From the NCBI RefSeq assembly GCF_000004195.4, contig NC_030678.2, forward strand, positions 78,776,904-78,840,903: a stretch of 64,000 bases of DNA. The letters run 5' to 3'. The notes under the pieces were generated by a model that ran no database searches, had not been told where the DNA came from, and was given only the letters and a program-made list of their open reading frames with translations. The DNA comes from Xenopus tropicalis. Taxonomy: Eukaryota > Chordata > Amphibia > Anura > Pipidae. The position numbers and the translations under genes are program-made. Of this stretch, positions 23,685 through 34,000 are shown in pieces. Positions within the stretch are counted from its first letter, which is position 1; every line of letters begins with the position of its first letter.

Positions 23685-24230
23685 TTAAGGCAATGGTTTT
23701 ATGATGTTTTATGTTCAAGTTCCCCTTTGGAGGACAAAAGTTTTGTTAGGGTCCCCCCACCTTATAAGAAAGGGACTTCTACTGGCATACTGTCACTATA
23801 AAAAGCCTTCTTTAATTTTCCAAATAACTTTGTAATGCAAACGAAACGAAGAATTCTAGTTTGAGGCTTACCCACAGTGCAAGTCATGACTGATGTTTTG
23901 CAAAAAAGGAAGAGAGAAAGTCAAGTGGGTACAACCACTATAATTTAGCCATAGCGTCCCTTAACCCAATATCTTAAAGTTGCATCTAACATATAAAGGA
24001 ACAGAAACACCAACAAATGAAAGTGTACAAAAGTAATTAATGTATTATTTACTATTGCCCTGCTTCAGAAACACTACTAGAGTTTATGTGTGACCATGGG
24101 GTCAGCCATTTAAGATGAATGAAAAGAAAAGGCACAGATTACTTAACAGATAACAGATAAGATGTGTAGATTACCATTGTATTCTACAGAGTTTATCTGT
24201 TATCTGCTAAAAATGTGCTGAAAAAGTAAC

Positions 24231-25375
24231 CCTCAGCTTATACTTGAGTATATACAGCAGGGATCCCCAACCTTTTTCTACCCGTGAGCTACAATTAAAT
24301 GTAAAAAAATGTTGGGGAGCAACACAAGCATGAAAAAATGTCCTAGGGGATGACCAGTAAGGGCTGTAATTGGTTATTTGATAGCCCGATGATGACTGGC
24401 AGACTACAGGAGGCTTTGCTTGACAGTACACATGGTCTTTATGCCCCAAATCTTGTCTTCTAGTCAGAAATTAAAAAATATAATCCTGCTTTGAGGCTAC
24501 TGGGAGCAACATCAGAAGGGTTGGTGAGCAACATGTCGCTCACGAGCCACTGGTTGGGGATCACTGATATACAGTATATGGATTCGCAGATGCAATGCAC
24601 TCTTTGCGCGCACCCAATCCCCCCCCCGGACGACCTTACATGCATGCAAGCGCGTGCGCACGGCATCATGCACGGCGCTGAACCATTAAGCGACGCACAT
24701 GCACTGTTAGTGCTTCTGATTACAGAACCGATGGGACGAGCATCAAGTGCAGCACCGCGGCGCGCCATAATGGGGCGCACATACACTGTCAGTGCTTCTG
24801 ATTACAGTACTACTGATACATGCGCATTATTTATGGCAAACTAGGAAGTTCGAGATGAAGTCGCTGCAATAGTTGGGGAAATGGGAACAACTATGTAACA
24901 TGTAACATCGCAAGCATTGTTTTATTTATTTGTTGAGTATGCAAACTGCTACCATCCTCAATTCCTTAAGGGCAGATCTTTAGAAATAAAAAAGCTCCAA
25001 TGATGCACTGTGCCCACTTAGGATTTGTAAGTAATTCTTTTTGGTAATGGAGATTCACTAATGATGGGAGCGCACACAGTGCACAGAACCGATGGGACGA
25101 GCAAAAAGCACACAGCAGGATGGCAAGTACTTGATAATTAGTATGGCAGCTTCCTTAGCCTTCCCAAACTTGCTTTTGTCTGCTGCTGTAGCATTTTTCT
25201 TTCCCTAAAGTTATCTATTATTTATTTATCTGTTATTTGATTATTGAAACTAAGCAGTAGCGGCTGCATTTCCCACCCTAGGCTTATACTCGAGTCAATA
25301 AGTTTTTCCAGTTTTCTTAGGTAAAATTAGGTACCTCGGCTTATATTCGGATCGGCTTATACTCGAGTATATATG
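24231..25375. mobile_element. CTTATACTCGAG element inserted in the T2-type MITE
   Basis: Bounded by similar direct motifs: CTCAGCTTATACTTGAGTAT at the left and ATCGGCTTATACTCGAGTAT at the right, with further CTTATACTCGAG-like copies at about 25282 and 25340. The host sequence GTAAC flanks both sides (24226-24230 and 25376-25380), so a 5-bp target duplication is likely. The interior is CpG-rich at 24600-24790. The class of this element is not known to me. Confidence 0.6.
24258..24566 (+). mobile_element. hAT-like MITE, GATCCCCAACC family, copy 3
   Basis: Begins CAGGGATCCCCAACC and ends GGTTGGGGATCACTG. The 8-bp duplication ATATACAG is perfect (24250-24257 and 24567-24574) and was made from the CTTATACTCGAG element, so this insertion is the youngest layer of the nest. 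Confidence 0.9.
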
Positions 25376-25498
25376 GTAACCTGTGCCTTTTCTCCTTTTT
25401 CCCAGTTTGAATGGCTGTTCCCATGGCTACACAGCAGCTATAGGAGGGTTTCCAAAGCAAACACACGAATTTACCAGTGCAGGGCAATAGTACATTAT

Positions 25499-26445
25499 GG
25501 GCCCGATTCACTAAAGTCCGAAATAAGGAGTGCTATTTATAGCATGCGTTAAAAATCTTATCACTTCTTATTTTTTGCTCGATTCACTAAAAGGACACTT
25601 GTATTAATTAAGAAGCGATGTTCTTGGCGTTATGGGCCCGATTCACTAAAGTCCGAAATAAGGAGTGCTATTTATAGCATGCGTTAAAAATCTTATCACT
25701 TCTTATTTTTCGCTCGATTCACTAAAAGGACACTTGTCATAATTATGAAGCGATGTTCTTGGCATTATTTATCTTACAATGACATATTTTAATGAAAAAA
25801 ACTAAGCGTTATAGGGGCCGATTCACTAAAGGTCAATAACGCTTATCACATAGTTTTTTTCATTAAAAAGCATGCGATAATTAAGTACCGATTCATCAAA
25901 GTCATTTCGCATGTGTTAATCCGCATATCGCATGCACAAAAAAAACGCATTGCGTTAATTAGCGAATAGAAATAGTACTAACGCATGATTCACAAACACA
26001 TATGAAGCGTTAAACGTGCAAAATATTGTGTTAATCTGTGTGAATATTAACCCTACTTGGGGCAGGCGGTACTTAAAGAAAATTGCGGTTTGTGAGCTAT
26101 TGGCAACACAACATGGAGTTTGCAGTCGTATTTTTTCAAGTATATGTTGGCCCTAGAGTGATGCATCCTCCAGTTTTCAGGGAAATGGTGGTTTTCAGAA
26201 AGTAATGGTTACGTGCGTAATATATTGCGCTCTGCATAAAATATCGCGCGCTGCGTAATATCTTGTGCGCTGCGTAATATATTGCTTGAAAATATGTCAT
26301 TGTAAGATAAATAATGCCAAGAACATCGCTTCTTAATTATGACAAGTGTCCTTTTAGTGAATCGAGTGAAAAATAAGAAGTGATAAGATTTTTAACGCAT
26401 GCTATAAATAGCACTCCTTATTTCGGACTTTAGTGAATCGGGCCC
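25499..26445. mobile_element. GATTCACTAAAG-family MITE with stacked left ends
   Basis: Terminus GGGCCCGATTCACTAAAG occurs at 25499 and 25634 (135-bp tandem copy), a third version (GGGGCCGATTCACTAAAG) at 25814, and one inverted terminus ends at 26445. The second left end and the right end form inverted repeats of about 160 bp with roughly two or three differences (25634-25793 against 26286-26445). The interior includes GGCCCTAGAGTGATGCATCC, shared with 4243-4747. Confidence 0.87.
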
Positions 26446-26709
26446 AATAGATCCTATACCTGCACCTAAGTCCAGGTTGAAGGTCAGTTACAGTCAGATT
26501 TTGGGTGAATATGTATTCGCTGGAACAATTTCTGATACGCTGATATTTTCCTGTATCTGTGTTGATTTCATGAGCTAAGCGAGTCCTGGCCAAATGTTGG
26601 ACTTTCAAGAGGGGCCCTAACCAAATGTTATACCTTCCAGGGGAACTTAAATGGGGAAGTTTGACAACTACTGATATAGACTATGTATAAAAAAAGTATT
26701 ACAGAGTGA
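26446..26709. other. Intronic DNA before the foxo6 acceptor
   Basis: About 260 bases with no repeat recognised, leading into the splice acceptor. It could hold intronic splicing elements, but none was identified. Confidence 0.4.
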
Positions 26710-26749
26710 AGTATTTTTCTAACCCTATTAATTGCTTTTATATTTTTAG
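26710..26749 (+). promoter_or_regulatory. Splice acceptor of the foxo6 last exon
   Basis: The exon is preceded by a T-rich tract ending TATTTTTAG, with AG at 26748-26749. A possible branch site (TTCTAACCC) lies about 25-30 bases upstream. The codon frame starts exactly at 26750 (AAC, Asn), giving a phase-0 junction. This is the position where FoxO genes split the forkhead domain, between the GWK and NSIRHN segments. The site fixes the 5' limit of the coding exon, since the first in-frame ATG is not the start of the protein. Confidence 0.85.
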
Positions 26750-28117
26750 AACTCCATTCGACATAACCTTTCCCTCCACACACGATTTATCCGGGTGCAG
26801 AATGAAGGAACAGGAAAGAGTTCCTGGTGGATGCTTAATCCAGAAGGTGGTAAAACTGGAAAAACACCCAGGCGGAGGGCAGCTTCTATGGACAATGCAA
26901 ATGGAAAATTTATTAGAATGAAAGGCAAGGCTGGGAAGAAGAAGCAGCAGGCGCAGTCAGCTCCAGAACGGACAGTGGAGGGCAGCCCCTCATCCCAGCA
27001 TGCCAAGTGGTCAGAAAGTCCATCTTCCCATACCAGTGATGATTTTGAAGTCTGGGCTGAGTTCCACAGCAGGAGCAACCCTGCAGCAGGTAATATGAGT
27101 GGAAGACTTTCACCAATAATAGCTAACGATGAACCTGATGACTTGGAAGATGATGATGTGGCCCCCTCTTCACCTCTTATGTATCCAAGTCCCTCCAGTG
27201 CCCTTTCCCCCAGCAATCGCTGCTCAGTGGAAATGCCAAGGTTGGCAGAGCTGACTGGCACAATCGGACTAGGTGAAGGTTTAGCAGACCATCTTCTGGA
27301 TGAGCTTCAGGATAGCTACCCTGTAGGCTCTGGTGCTGCTCTTCGTCATAGAAATACTGCATTCTCGTTTTCCACAAAGTGCCCAACACTGAGCCCACCT
27401 TCTGGGGCTTATTGTGGTTCCATCTACAGTCAGCCAGCCATGGGTATGATGAGACGGTTGCCAATGCAGACAATCCAGGAAAACAAGCAAGCTGTTTACC
27501 CTCCAGGAAGCACCTACAGGAATTCCTCAATCCAGGATCTTCTATCTGCCATGTCCTATGGCCACAAAGATAGTTTAGGGCAAAGTGATCCTGGGTTGAC
27601 AAATGTGCTTGGGCCACAGCGCAGTCATAGGCAGAACATTGGTATGTTAGGGAATTGTGACTCTGGCCCAATGCCATATTCTACTGGCCTAATGAAGAGT
27701 CAAAGCTTATATCACCAATCAACACTAAACCACCACTGCTCTGTTAACAACAGTGCCTTAATCAGTGGAAGTGGACTGGTGAACAACTCTGAATCCTGTA
27801 GCTTAGTTTCAGCCCAGCACCACACCTATTTCAGCAGCCAGTCTGGAAATGGGAGTCTGATGGAAGGGCCCTACCAACCTACATACCATCATCATCACCA
27901 CCATCCCCAGTTATACAACCAGGACAGATTCCCTACAGACCTAGATTTAGATATGTTTAATGGGACTTTGGAGTGTGATGTAGAGTCCATCATTCTTAAT
28001 GACTTTATGGACAATGATGAGATGGATTTTAATTTTGACTCATCACTTCCACCTCAAGGTGGGTTCAACATGGCAGTTAATTCGCAGCCAGCCAATCAGA
28101 GTTGGGTACAAGGATAA
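26750..28117 (+). CDS. foxo6: FoxO forkhead transcription factor, last coding exon (FoxO6)
   Basis: FoxO proteins are nuclear forkhead factors that bind insulin/FOXO response elements and are restrained by PI3K-AKT. The reading frame opens at 26750, the first base after an AG acceptor, and encodes 455 residues to TAA at 28115-28117. Residues 1-16 begin NSIRHNLSLH, the recognition-helix part of the forkhead domain; SSWWMLNPEGGK of wing 1 follows. PRRRAASMD (40-48) is the AKT site at the forkhead end, with Ser46 as acceptor. A basic NLS-like run KGKAGKKK lies at 58-65. SSIQDLL (259-265) matches the conserved FoxO LxxLL-like region. A six-His run is at 380-385. The acidic transactivation motif DLDLDMF...DEMDFNFD is at about 397-430, and the protein ends SWVQG. 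The HTRFIRV and GGKTGKTP spellings and the lack of an RxRxxS site before SGRLSP (about 105-122) favour FoxO6 over FoxO1, 3 or 4. The N-terminus is encoded outside the window. Family assignment is very sure; the paralogue is sure but unverified. Confidence 0.93.
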   Translation, partial: NSIRHNLSLHTRFIRVQNEGTGKSSWWMLNPEGGKTGKTPRRRAASMDNANGKFIRMKGKAGKKKQQAQSAPERTVEGSPSSQHAKWSESPSSHTSDDFEVWAEFHSRSNPAAGNMSGRLSPIIANDEPDDLEDDDVAPSSPLMYPSPSSALSPSNRCSVEMPRLAELTGTIGLGEGLADHLLDELQDSYPVGSGAALRHRNTAFSFSTKCPTLSPPSGAYCGSIYSQPAMGMMRRLPMQTIQENKQAVYPPGSTYRNSSIQDLLSAMSYGHKDSLGQSDPGLTNVLGPQRSHRQNIGMLGNCDSGPMPYSTGLMKSQSLYHQSTLNHHCSVNNSALISGSGLVNNSESCSLVSAQHHTYFSSQSGNGSLMEGPYQPTYHHHHHHPQLYNQDRFPTDLDLDMFNGTLECDVESIILNDFMDNDEMDFNFDSSLPPQGGFNMAVNSQPANQSWVQG

Positions 28118-30712
28118 ACTTGAACCAGTATATATGTGTAGGGCTTTTTTGCACTGGTAGTTGGTTTTGAGATATCTCCCTAATCTGCATAAGGTACATG
28201 GACAATGATAAACCTACATATTAAGCTGTTAGGTTACTGTACATATCTAGTTTTTAAAACATCTGTTTTATTCTAAAAGTGTTTTATAGGAACAAATGCT
28301 AGACCTATCTCTTTTGGGATAAAGAGGTTTGGTGCTGCCTGATTTTGATAATTAAGTTGGTCAGGTACTGCCCAGTTCTCATTTAATCACAAAAACACTT
28401 TGGCCACAAGGGATCAAACGTTCATTAACTGGTATGGTGTCTCTCAAACAGAAAGCTATTATCAAAATGTCTTTATTGTGGAAAGAGGTATTCTAGTTTC
28501 TCTTGTATTAATACAACACATATGTAAGTTACTGTTTTACTCTAAAAATAGATCATAATTTGATGTTATGGTAGCACAGGCCATGATTTAAACCTCACTG
28601 AGTAAAAATATGCTAAATCTTGGGAATCATGTTGCTTTTAGATTGAAGTTCACCTTTTTCTTAATTCTAAAAAATCTTCAAGACACAGAAACTTTTCGAG
28701 GTAACTTCTCAGCCATAGTTTGTAGACACTGAGACTCCTTGCTTTTAACTGAGCAATCATTTTGCCAACACAGTCTCTATCAAGCAATAGTTGAAAGCTT
28801 CCTTAATATTTTGTGCATTGAAGCTTTTTTTGTACGTGAAAAATCTTTTTCCTAGACATTTTAACACTTTTTTTTTCAAGGCCCAATAATATTTCATCAT
28901 TTTATCTATAATCAATACCTAAACTAAAAAAACAATAAGAACCCTCTTATCCCAAAAGACGTAGTGCTCAGTAAGGATCCTAAAATGTAAAGAAATGTAC
29001 AGACCTCTCCACAGTCTTTAAACTATGTGTCCATGTAAGCTTATTCCTAATTCTAAGGTCTTTATTGTAAGGAAGTCTCTATATTTTCTTACCAGGTCTG
29101 TCTACTGAATTTGTATACAATGTTCATGTCACTGCAGAACAACATATTTAATAGGGCAGACAAAAAAAAACAAATCAAATTCCCATATGTAATATTTAGT
29201 CATTAGCTGTGGCCCCATTCATAATGAAACCATGTACTAGTCAACGTTGCAGGGCATTTACCAAAATGATAATGAGTTGGAAAAAAGTATGAGAATAGAA
29301 TATTGGTAACTAAAGTTAAGTACTAATATTTATATGACTTAATACAAATTATTTATAGACCAAAATAATATTTTTATCAAAAAATGGAATTAAATGTGAA
29401 AAATGCACACTTTAGAGCACAACATTACCAGTACGCACCTACTACCTTTAGTCTAAATTTGAAAGTCATTATGTTTTCATTCAAATCCCGCCTAGTCATA
29501 TATACCTGAACTAAATATCTACCAACAACTTTCTGTAATACAGTTCTAAATTTACCATACAGCTTGCCAGATCATTTTTAAATGATATATGGGAAATATA
29601 AATGTTATCTGATTTTCAGTCTCTTTAATATATTGTTTACATGTACTAATAATAAACCCTAAAGCTTCAATGAATAAAGGGGGGGTCACACTGTTTATGG
29701 CACTGATGTTTAATGCTTACCCTGTTAAATGTAACACTGTTCTTATGTCACGTTACTCTCCAGTGGGATAAATTAAGAAAAAGTTGCAGTCATAAGTGCA
29801 GCTGACAATCTAATGTAGTAAACACTGATTTAGTGTCCCATGGTCCCCTTGTGTCTGCACTAAGCTGCAGTTGGATAACTTGGGCAGACTGCGCTAATCA
29901 CTACACTTACGACATTCTGTGGGTTACACATTCCCTGCAAATTTCAAATGTTGCTGTTTACATGTGTGTGTGGTTTTATTTCATATGCAGAATTTAATAT
30001 ATACAGAACTGTGTACATACAGAAGATATATTGTGAATTAATTTTATTTGTATACTTTCTTTTTTTGTTCTACGCACTCATAACATTTTATCCTCATGTT
30101 TTAAAGGACTGTTAATTTTTTTTGTAATGACCTCCATAGAAAATGATGGAGGCTGTGCAATTATGGCAGTGTGGGGGAAGGGGGAACAATTAAATATACC
30201 CTCCAGCATTGTGCCGTCTACAAATATGACTAATCCATAAAGTAAATTGAATTGAAATGTTATTTTTTTACACAATTTAATAATTTCTTGTTGTGGATGT
30301 AAAATGGAGGAATTGCAGTTTGAGGATGATGGTTATTGAGTTGGAAGCTACAAGGCTTACTCCTAATGTGCCTTATTGCACCTGGAAATGCCTTGTAGTA
30401 TGTAACAAGTCTTAACAATGCCTTCTGTAACTGAACATGAGCTCTTTATCTATACATTGACAACAAACACTTGGCTCTGTATAACAATGCTGAGCATCAA
30501 AGCACTGCTTATAAAATAACTACAATGTATGATGGTGCTCAGGATTGCTATACAGAACTCCCTTGTACCCGTTATCCTCCTCACTGCGGTGTAAAGCGAT
30601 TGTACTGTTTTTGAATGTGTTGTCGTAGTGCGTGGATTTTCAGATGTAACATAAACCTGTGTATACTGACTGTACAGAATATTTTCAGGAATAAAACTGT
30701 TTTAAATATTAT
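28118..30712 (+). other. foxo6: foxo6 3' UTR (about 2.6 kb)
   Basis: AT-rich sequence follows the stop codon with no sustained frame and no recognisable transposon, in contrast to the intron. It ends after the AATAAA at 30690. Two exact Pumilio-type motifs TGTACATA occur at 28238-28245 and 30012-30019. Earlier AATAAA hexamers at 29651 and 29673 could give a shorter transcript. The 3' limit is inferred from the hexamer; cleavage would be expected about 15-25 bases past it. Confidence 0.7.
29651..29710 (+). terminator. Possible proximal polyadenylation signals of foxo6
   Basis: AATAAA occurs at 29651-29656 and again at 29673-29678. The second is followed by a G run and GT-rich sequence, so it could support cleavage near 29690-29700 and a 3' UTR about 1 kb shorter. 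Only transcript 3' ends would show whether it is used. Confidence 0.35.
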
Positions 30713-30735
30713 ATGTATGTGGTATTTAATGCTAG
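30690..30735 (+). terminator. Distal polyadenylation signal of foxo6
   Basis: A canonical AATAAA at 30690-30695 is followed by an AT-rich stretch and then a GT-rich stretch (TATGTATGTGGT, about 30712-30723), the usual arrangement of hexamer, cleavage site and downstream element. It is the last strong hexamer before transposon-type repeats begin at 30887. Confidence 0.7.
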
Positions 30736-30886
30736 TATTAAACTACATCACAAATGTCAAAAAAGAGGTGACTGCATTCTGCATCCTAAGATGACTCAGA
30801 TCGCCCCTGCTTGTTTCTATGTATATATGTATTTCTGCATATATATCTTATATTTAGATAGCAATGATTGTTTATACATTGCTTAA

Positions 30887-31040
30887 AGGTGGCCGTACAC
30901 AGGCAAATTTTAGCTGCCGGTTTGGTAGCTTATCTGTCTGTGTATGGGCACCCCCAACAGGCTTACTGGACCGAGATCTGGCCTACAACTGGGCAGATCT
31001 TAATCAGGCAGGATTGATTTTCCATTGGATCGGGGACTGC
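30887..31040 (+). mobile_element. T2-type MITE, left end (AGGTGGCCGTACAC family)
   Basis: TTAA at 30883-30886 is followed by AGGTGGCCGTACACAGGC, a frequent Xenopus terminus. The inverted right end is not present within the next few hundred bases, so the copy is truncated. The opposite end of the same family occurs at 57144. Confidence 0.65.
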
Positions 31041-34000
31041 ATTTGAAGTGGCTATATATTCATGTATTGAAATAACTGAAGAAGAAATATGTACAGAAAA
31101 TTGTATATTGCTGGAATATATAGGTGGAAGCCGGGATTATATATTTAAACAGAATAATGATAGTCAGTGGGGGAATCAACCTTTGCAAACAGTGAGCAGA
31201 CAAGCAGAACAAACAAGTGATTTGGACATCTCATCATCTCTAGCTAGCACAAGAGCACTGTGTTATCAGCATTATTCTCCCATGCCTTTTATAGATCATC
31301 CAAGCATTTGGAGGAGAAGTTTTGAGGTTACACAATGCAGTCATTGCTAAAACATTAATATACCTAGAGTATAGGAACAATCCCTAAACACTGTTGCCCT
31401 ATTTACAGCTATTTACTGTATGGTTTCTGCTTAACATATGTAATGTACACTACAAACAGTGTAAATGTAGTTAGATTTATATCACCCTCAGATTATATAA
31501 AAGTATCTAAAACACTTTTCAGACTGCTCATGTCTACTACCTACCCTTTGTTCCATGGCTTTGATTTGGCTCATAGATGTCAGGGATATCCATCAATTTC
31601 TACATTGAGGATTTAAATCCACTCAGTGGAGAATAGCTCAACAATTAGAATTAACACTCTCCAAAACACAGGTAAGTCAGTAACATGATTCCTTTCCCTT
31701 TTATTTATCCAAATATTAAACCTAAGTCACCCTTCATTCCAAGCTTTACATTGTTCATTTACACATGAAAGAGGAAAGAGAAAGGACAGTGCTGGCTGGG
31801 TTAAAACCAATTCATTCTATGTCCAAGACATGTGAGTATATATTATAGTATATATTTATAGTAAATATTGTTTGCTTTTTTAACTGTGCTGCATCTGTAA
31901 TAGATTTTAGAAGTGCAAGCCATTTAGTTGCTGCCTTAAGATATCTTATTAGAGATCATGTGCCTGTGTGTCCATTTACATGGTGCATGTGGGTTCTGGT
32001 GATGCAAACCAACATTTCCTCTAATTTCTTTTAACCCATGTATGCAAAACACAGTTTTAGAAATATGATACAAGAAATCAAAATTTCACTAATCTTAATC
32101 ACCCTGAAAAAAAGTATATGCAGCTTCTAACAGTTTTTTTCAAACCAGAAGAATCGGCCTCTATTCACTTACATACGTCACATTTTCAACTGAATGGTTA
32201 TATTAAAGCTTATATTTTGTTTCTTTAAAATGATTTAATGCTTTCTCTCAGTTCTAACCTGTGCTATATTCCAGATATAATGTTTAACTACAGAATGTAA
32301 AACCTCAATAATAATAAATCAAAGGTGTGAAATTCAAAGTGGATAATTGTGCCTCCCATCCTCTATCACATGGGGCTCTCCCTTGATGTGAAAACTGAGT
32401 TGCAGTGTTAATACTGACAAGGGAAGGCCCCTGGAGACCCTGATGCACTGAGCTGCGGCAACAACTTAGTGCATGAAGATAAAGAAGGGGAAGGCCAAAT
32501 GCTGCCCATCTTTTTGTTTGTTTGTTGCAAAATAAATTTATGACAGATATGATGCCTTAACAGTCTTTTTCTATTTATTTATTATGTATATATATATATC
32601 TATATAATTTACAGCAGCCCTCTGGCATTTACCAGAATCCACCGATTGCCAGTCCAGGCCTGTATATATATATATATATGTGTGTGTGGGAGATTCCATG
32701 CATGGAAATAGTATATATATACTGCAGAAATCTTTTACTCCAACAAACTGTGCTGTCCAGTGGGCATTTTATCATGAAAATGTTTCCCAGGCTGTACAGA
32801 GAAGTGTGTTTTGAACTAAAGCTATCTGCCAAACATCAAAGTATAATCATTTGCTCAGAAAGGAAATCCACACAAAACCATTGTTTAACACAAATTTGCC
32901 AGTTAACATCCATCACTGGCTGTTATCCCTCTAAGGAGAAAGACAAGGGTTATATCTTCTCACCTGCCAATGCATCACCAGCATTTGGGCCTGTCTTGTT
33001 CCTGAATCCTATAGTCGGATTCTGAGCTGGCAATGGATCCTTGATGGCTAACTACTCATACAAATGCTCTGCATTTTAAGCTTAAATGTGTACTTGACTG
33101 CATCATCACAGTGTGTTTGAGGGATATTACTCATTTGCCAATTAGCATCACTGATGTAGAATCACAGAGAGAATTATATAATTAAATAAATGAAACACTG
33201 GAAGGCATTCTGCATTTACCTGGGGAGGTGCTAACCTGCTCTAAAGTACTGGCCATTACTGAGGCGTCAATGCTGCAAGCAGCTTCATTATTAACAGTGG
33301 AGCACCAAACATAATACATGTATATGCATTGTGTATACTACTGAGGAATAGCTATGCTAGTATAAATGGTATCAGTAAAGGCTATGAAAAACCTAGGGAA
33401 GTACCCCCACTATATGGAGCTCCATTCATGCTCCCAATGTGCAAACACAACCCCAATACTATCATAACATGCCCCCCAGATTCCTACAAAATTCTTCCTG
33501 CTAGCAGTTGGGTATATAACAAAAGGACGTCTATGGTTAATGATAAGAAAGGTTGCCTGACAGAAAATGATTGCTCAGGCGAGGTTACAGGCAAGATGAG
33601 ACTCTTAAACCTGTATATACTTTAGGTGAATTAAAACAAAGAGAAAATATTGACACCTCTCTCTCATCTTAATATTTCCATTAGACATATCGATGTGAAA
33701 TAAAAAAAATAAAGGTATAGTGGGCCTTTATTTATAAATATTATATTTAATACTGATAATTAAAAGGAATGCTGAAATCACTTAGCCTTTTTATTCTAAT
33801 GCCATAAATTTGATATTGTGATAAAATTTGATATGGCTATTATTGAAAAGTGGATAAATACAAGAAGGCACTTGTGTCATGGACCATTAGGGCCAGGTAG
33901 ATCAGGGATCCTAAGACAAAATGGGCAGGATTCCTTGCAAGTTCTCACAGCACTGAGGAAGGGATAAGTAAGGGAACACATATATAGATATTCAAATTCA

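Larger units (their letters stand above)
23997..25498. mobile_element. T2-type MITE, split by a later insertion and cut at the right
   Basis: Left half 23997-24230 starts AAAGGAACAGAAACACCAA after TATA (decayed TTAA) and includes GGCACAGATTAC and the inverted pair CAGATAACAGATAA / TTATCTGTTATCTG. The right half resumes at 25381 with CTGTGCCTTTTCTCC and GTTCCCATGGCTACACAGCA, the inverse of the left half, and ends at GTACATTAT, where the MITE at 25499 begins. Its right terminus is missing. Confidence 0.7.

Noticed and set aside
24460..24844. Two opposing frames over 100 codons in a GC-rich patch
   Set aside because: They fall inside the CTTATACTCGAG element and cross the end of a hAT-like MITE; low stop density reflects base composition.
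1..26749. Search for foxo6 exon 1
   Set aside because: No stretch encodes the first half of a forkhead domain (the part before NSIRHN), and there is no large GC-rich island, so exon 1 is taken to lie upstream of the window.
26746..27261. 171-codon minus-strand frame opposite foxo6, and other shadow frames to 27677
   Set aside because: They lie antisense to or out of frame with a strongly conserved FoxO exon, whose frame alone matches a known family.
29750..29920. Possible MITE in the foxo6 3' UTR (AAGTTGCAGTCATAAGTGCA... region)
   Set aside because: Some inverted wording (GCAGCTGACAATCTAATGTA and GCTGCAGTTGGATAACTTGG) is suggestive, but no terminal repeat or target duplication could be established.
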